From: OLB6 sp964467455
GTDB taxonomy: Bacteria > Bacteroidota > Ignavibacteria > Kapaibacteriales > Kapaibacteriaceae
Length of the DNA: 64,000 bases
Assembly: GCA_964467455.1 (NCBI GenBank)
Contig: CAYXQJ010000010.1
Coordinates: 34,587-98,586 of the forward strand
Direction: 5' to 3'
This document shows positions 62,626 through 64,000 of this stretch, piece after piece. Positions within the stretch are counted from its first letter, which is position 1, and each line of letters opens with the position of its first letter. The translations under genes were made by a program, and so were the position numbers. The notes under the pieces are model-generated. The model was not told the origin of the DNA. It did not search any database and saw nothing but the letters and a program-made list of their open reading frames with translations.

Positions 62626-63294
62626 ATGATCGACTTCCGGAAGTATCCCATCCCACGGGTCCGCCACCACGTCAACCCACAAGTCTACCTGCCCGTCAGC
62701 CAGTTTCAGGGTGACGTACGCTGGTATCCGCCCACGATCGACGTCGCCCCGTGGAACACGTGGTTCGCCAATGGCTTACCGGCCAACATCCTCGACATCG
62801 GCTCGGGCCGAGGCGGCTTCCTGATCGACCATGCCCTGGCCCATCCCCAGATGAACATCTTGGGCCTTGAGGTCCGCGGCATCCTCGTTGACTGGACCAA
62901 CGGCGTGATCGACGGCGAGCAGATCCCTAATGCCCGCGCTGTCTGGTACACCGTCGCCAACGGCCTTCGGTGGATCGCCGACGGCTCCATCGACTATGCC
63001 ACGTACCTGTTCCCCGACCCATGGCCGAAACGACGTCACCGTAAGCGCCGCGCCTTTGTGCCGGGCTTCCTCGACGAATTGCACCGCATCCTCAAGCCCG
63101 GCGGACGCCTCTACCTGGCCACGGACCGGCCCGACGTGGACGAATATCAACGCGAAGTGATCGCTGACCACGGCGTCTTCAAGGTCCACGACCTCACGCC
63201 CGACGAATGGCCCTTCCCATTCACTACCGACCAGCAGCGGTTCTGCCACCGCAAGAACATCCCCTACACCTTGGCCTTCGCCGCCCGCCCATGA
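62626..63294 (+). CDS. trmB: tRNA (guanine-N7-)-methyltransferase
   Basis: 222 residues from ATG 62626 (MIDFRKYPIPRVRHHVNPQV). It methylates G46 of tRNA. LDIGSGRGGFLIDHALAHPQ is the S-adenosylmethionine-binding motif I; YATYLFPDPWPKRRHRKRRA is the TrmB signature with the catalytic Asp; LKPGGRLYLATDRPDVDE follows. The stop overlaps the aat start (ATGA). Confidence 0.95.
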   Translation: MIDFRKYPIPRVRHHVNPQVYLPVSQFQGDVRWYPPTIDVAPWNTWFANGLPANILDIGSGRGGFLIDHALAHPQMNILGLEVRGILVDWTNGVIDGEQIPNARAVWYTVANGLRWIADGSIDYATYLFPDPWPKRRHRKRRAFVPGFLDELHRILKPGGRLYLATDRPDVDEYQREVIADHGVFKVHDLTPDEWPFPFTTDQQRFCHRKNIPYTLAFAARP

Positions 63295-63881
63295 TCGGCC
63301 CCGGCTCGTCCACGCTCTTGCCCGAAGTGGTCCTCCTCGGCTACCGCAACGGCTACTTCCCCATGGCCGAACCCGACCTGGGCAAGATCCTCTGGCACCG
63401 CCCCGAGATCCGCGCCATCATCCCACTCGACCGCGTCCACGTCCCCCGCTCCCTCCGCAAGGTCATCGACCGCGGCACGTTCACCGTCACCGTCAACACG
63501 GCCTTCGAAGACGTCATCACTGCCTGCGCCGACCGCGACGACACGTGGATCTCCGACGAGATCATCGAAACCTACACGCAGCTCCACCACATGGGCCACG
63601 CTCACAGCTTCGAATCCTGGTTCGAAGGCACGTTGGTAGGGGGCTTGTACGGCGTGTCTATCGGCGGCGCTTTCTTCGGTGAGTCCATGTTCTCCCGAAA
63701 AAGCAATGCCTCAAAGGTCGCCTTTGTGCATCTTGTATCTCATCTCCGCCAACGTCAATTTCAATTGCTCGACACCCAATACATCAATGACTTCACAGAG
63801 TCGCTCGGCGCCATCGAGATCCCGGATGCTCTGTACCAACGGATCCTTGCAAATGCGCTCAATACTTCGGACTTCGTGTAG
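63291..63881 (+). CDS. aat: Leucyl/phenylalanyl-tRNA-protein transferase
   Basis: 196 residues from ATG 63291, at the trmB stop. Aat adds Leu or Phe to N-terminal Arg/Lys of proteins in the N-degron pathway. GYRNGYFPMAEPDLGKILWH, the SFESWFEGTLVGGLYGVSIG core and GGAFFGESMFSRKSNASKVA are hallmarks. The last codons DFV and the TAG lie inside the first unit of the 12-base repeat that continues to the window edge, so the natural C-terminus may have been altered by it. GCCCCCTA complement at 63638. Confidence 0.94.
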   Translation: MIGPGSSTLLPEVVLLGYRNGYFPMAEPDLGKILWHRPEIRAIIPLDRVHVPRSLRKVIDRGTFTVTVNTAFEDVITACADRDDTWISDEIIETYTQLHHMGHAHSFESWFEGTLVGGLYGVSIGGAFFGESMFSRKSNASKVAFVHLVSHLRQRQFQLLDTQYINDFTESLGAIEIPDALYQRILANALNTSDFV

Positions 63882-64000
63882 GGCTGCGCGTAGGACTTCG
63901 TGGAGGTCTTCGTGGGGGTCTTCGTGGGGGTCTGCGTGGGGGTCTTCGTGGAGGTCTTCGTGGGGGTCTGCGTGGGGGTCTGCGTGGAGGTCTGCGTGGG
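63869..64000. repeat. 12-base GGTCTTCGTGGG tandem array
   Basis: Eleven units in exact 12-base register to the window edge, from GGACTTCGTGTA (63869) through GGTCTTCGTGGG and GGTCTGCGTGGG types. It starts inside the aat stop codon region and continues beyond the window. Confidence 0.95.

Noticed and set aside
1908..63645. TAGGGGGC as a KOPS-type chromosome-polarising site
   Set aside because: About 13 copies in one orientation and 9 in the other, mixed along 64 kb; polarity expected of KOPS is not seen in this window.
1..64000. Prophage or transposon
   Set aside because: No transposase, integrase, capsid or terminase motif seen on either strand.

Overview
The window is a chromosomal piece of a Gram-negative bacterium of the Bacteroidota/Chlorobiota/Ignavibacteriota group. 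It most resembles Kapaibacteriota-type genomes, but this placement is my inference. The reasons are lipid A genes (lpxB, lpxK), a PorD-like type IX secretion (T9SS) gene at the left edge, four or five large secreted proteins ending in T9SS sorting domains, a TonB-dependent receptor with a carboxypeptidase-regulatory-like domain, and several TAnnTTTG promoter boxes (the Bacteroidota -7 element). Base composition is moderately GC-rich and genes are tightly packed with many 4-base ATGA overlaps. I see no transposase, integrase, phage gene or CRISPR array. One 100-base run of N marks an assembly gap.

Layout. 1-2.6 kb: PorD-like fragment diverging from two exported proteins, one with a helix-hairpin-helix domain. 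2.6-6.0 kb: minus-strand envelope operon lpxB / DUF374 acyltransferase / lpxK / C26 glutamine amidotransferase. 6.0-10.1 kb: T9SS cargo, RsiV-like lipoprotein, ECF sigma factor with a soluble zinc anti-sigma, and another T9SS cargo, separated by arrays of a CCCGGCAT repeat. 10.2-15.4 kb: mostly uncharacterised envelope proteins, a YdeI-like protein and a TPR protein. 15.7-19.7 kb: tRNA-Asn, recO, a CNNM/CorC-type membrane protein, a lipase-like lipoprotein. 19.7-23.1 kb: acyltransferase-like membrane protein and prolyl oligopeptidase. 23.1-33.0 kb: the conserved rimP-nusA-infB-rbfA-truB-ribF-rpsO-pnp operon. 33.4-45.7 kb: glutaryl-CoA dehydrogenase, DinB, Kup, outer-membrane protein, HtrA, Ppx/GppA, a second acyltransferase and a tandem paralogue pair. 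45.8-57.9 kb: T9SS beta-helix protein, TonB receptor, unknown protein and a giant T9SS protein. 57.9-62.5 kb: secD-secF-STAS-purA. 62.6-63.9 kb: trmB-aat.

The most unusual feature is at DNA level. The window holds about ten families of short, degenerate tandem words with unit lengths of 7, 8, 11, 12 and 13-19 bases. They fill intergenic gaps, and four of them also lie in frame inside ordinary genes (prolyl oligopeptidase, NusA, RibF, two acyltransferase-like proteins, an outer-membrane protein). Separately, the octamer TAGGGGGC/GCCCCCTA recurs about 22 times on both strands and in all codon frames, which looks like a genome-wide signal sequence. Candidate regulatory RNAs precede rimP (terminator-like hairpin) and pnp (long closing stem).
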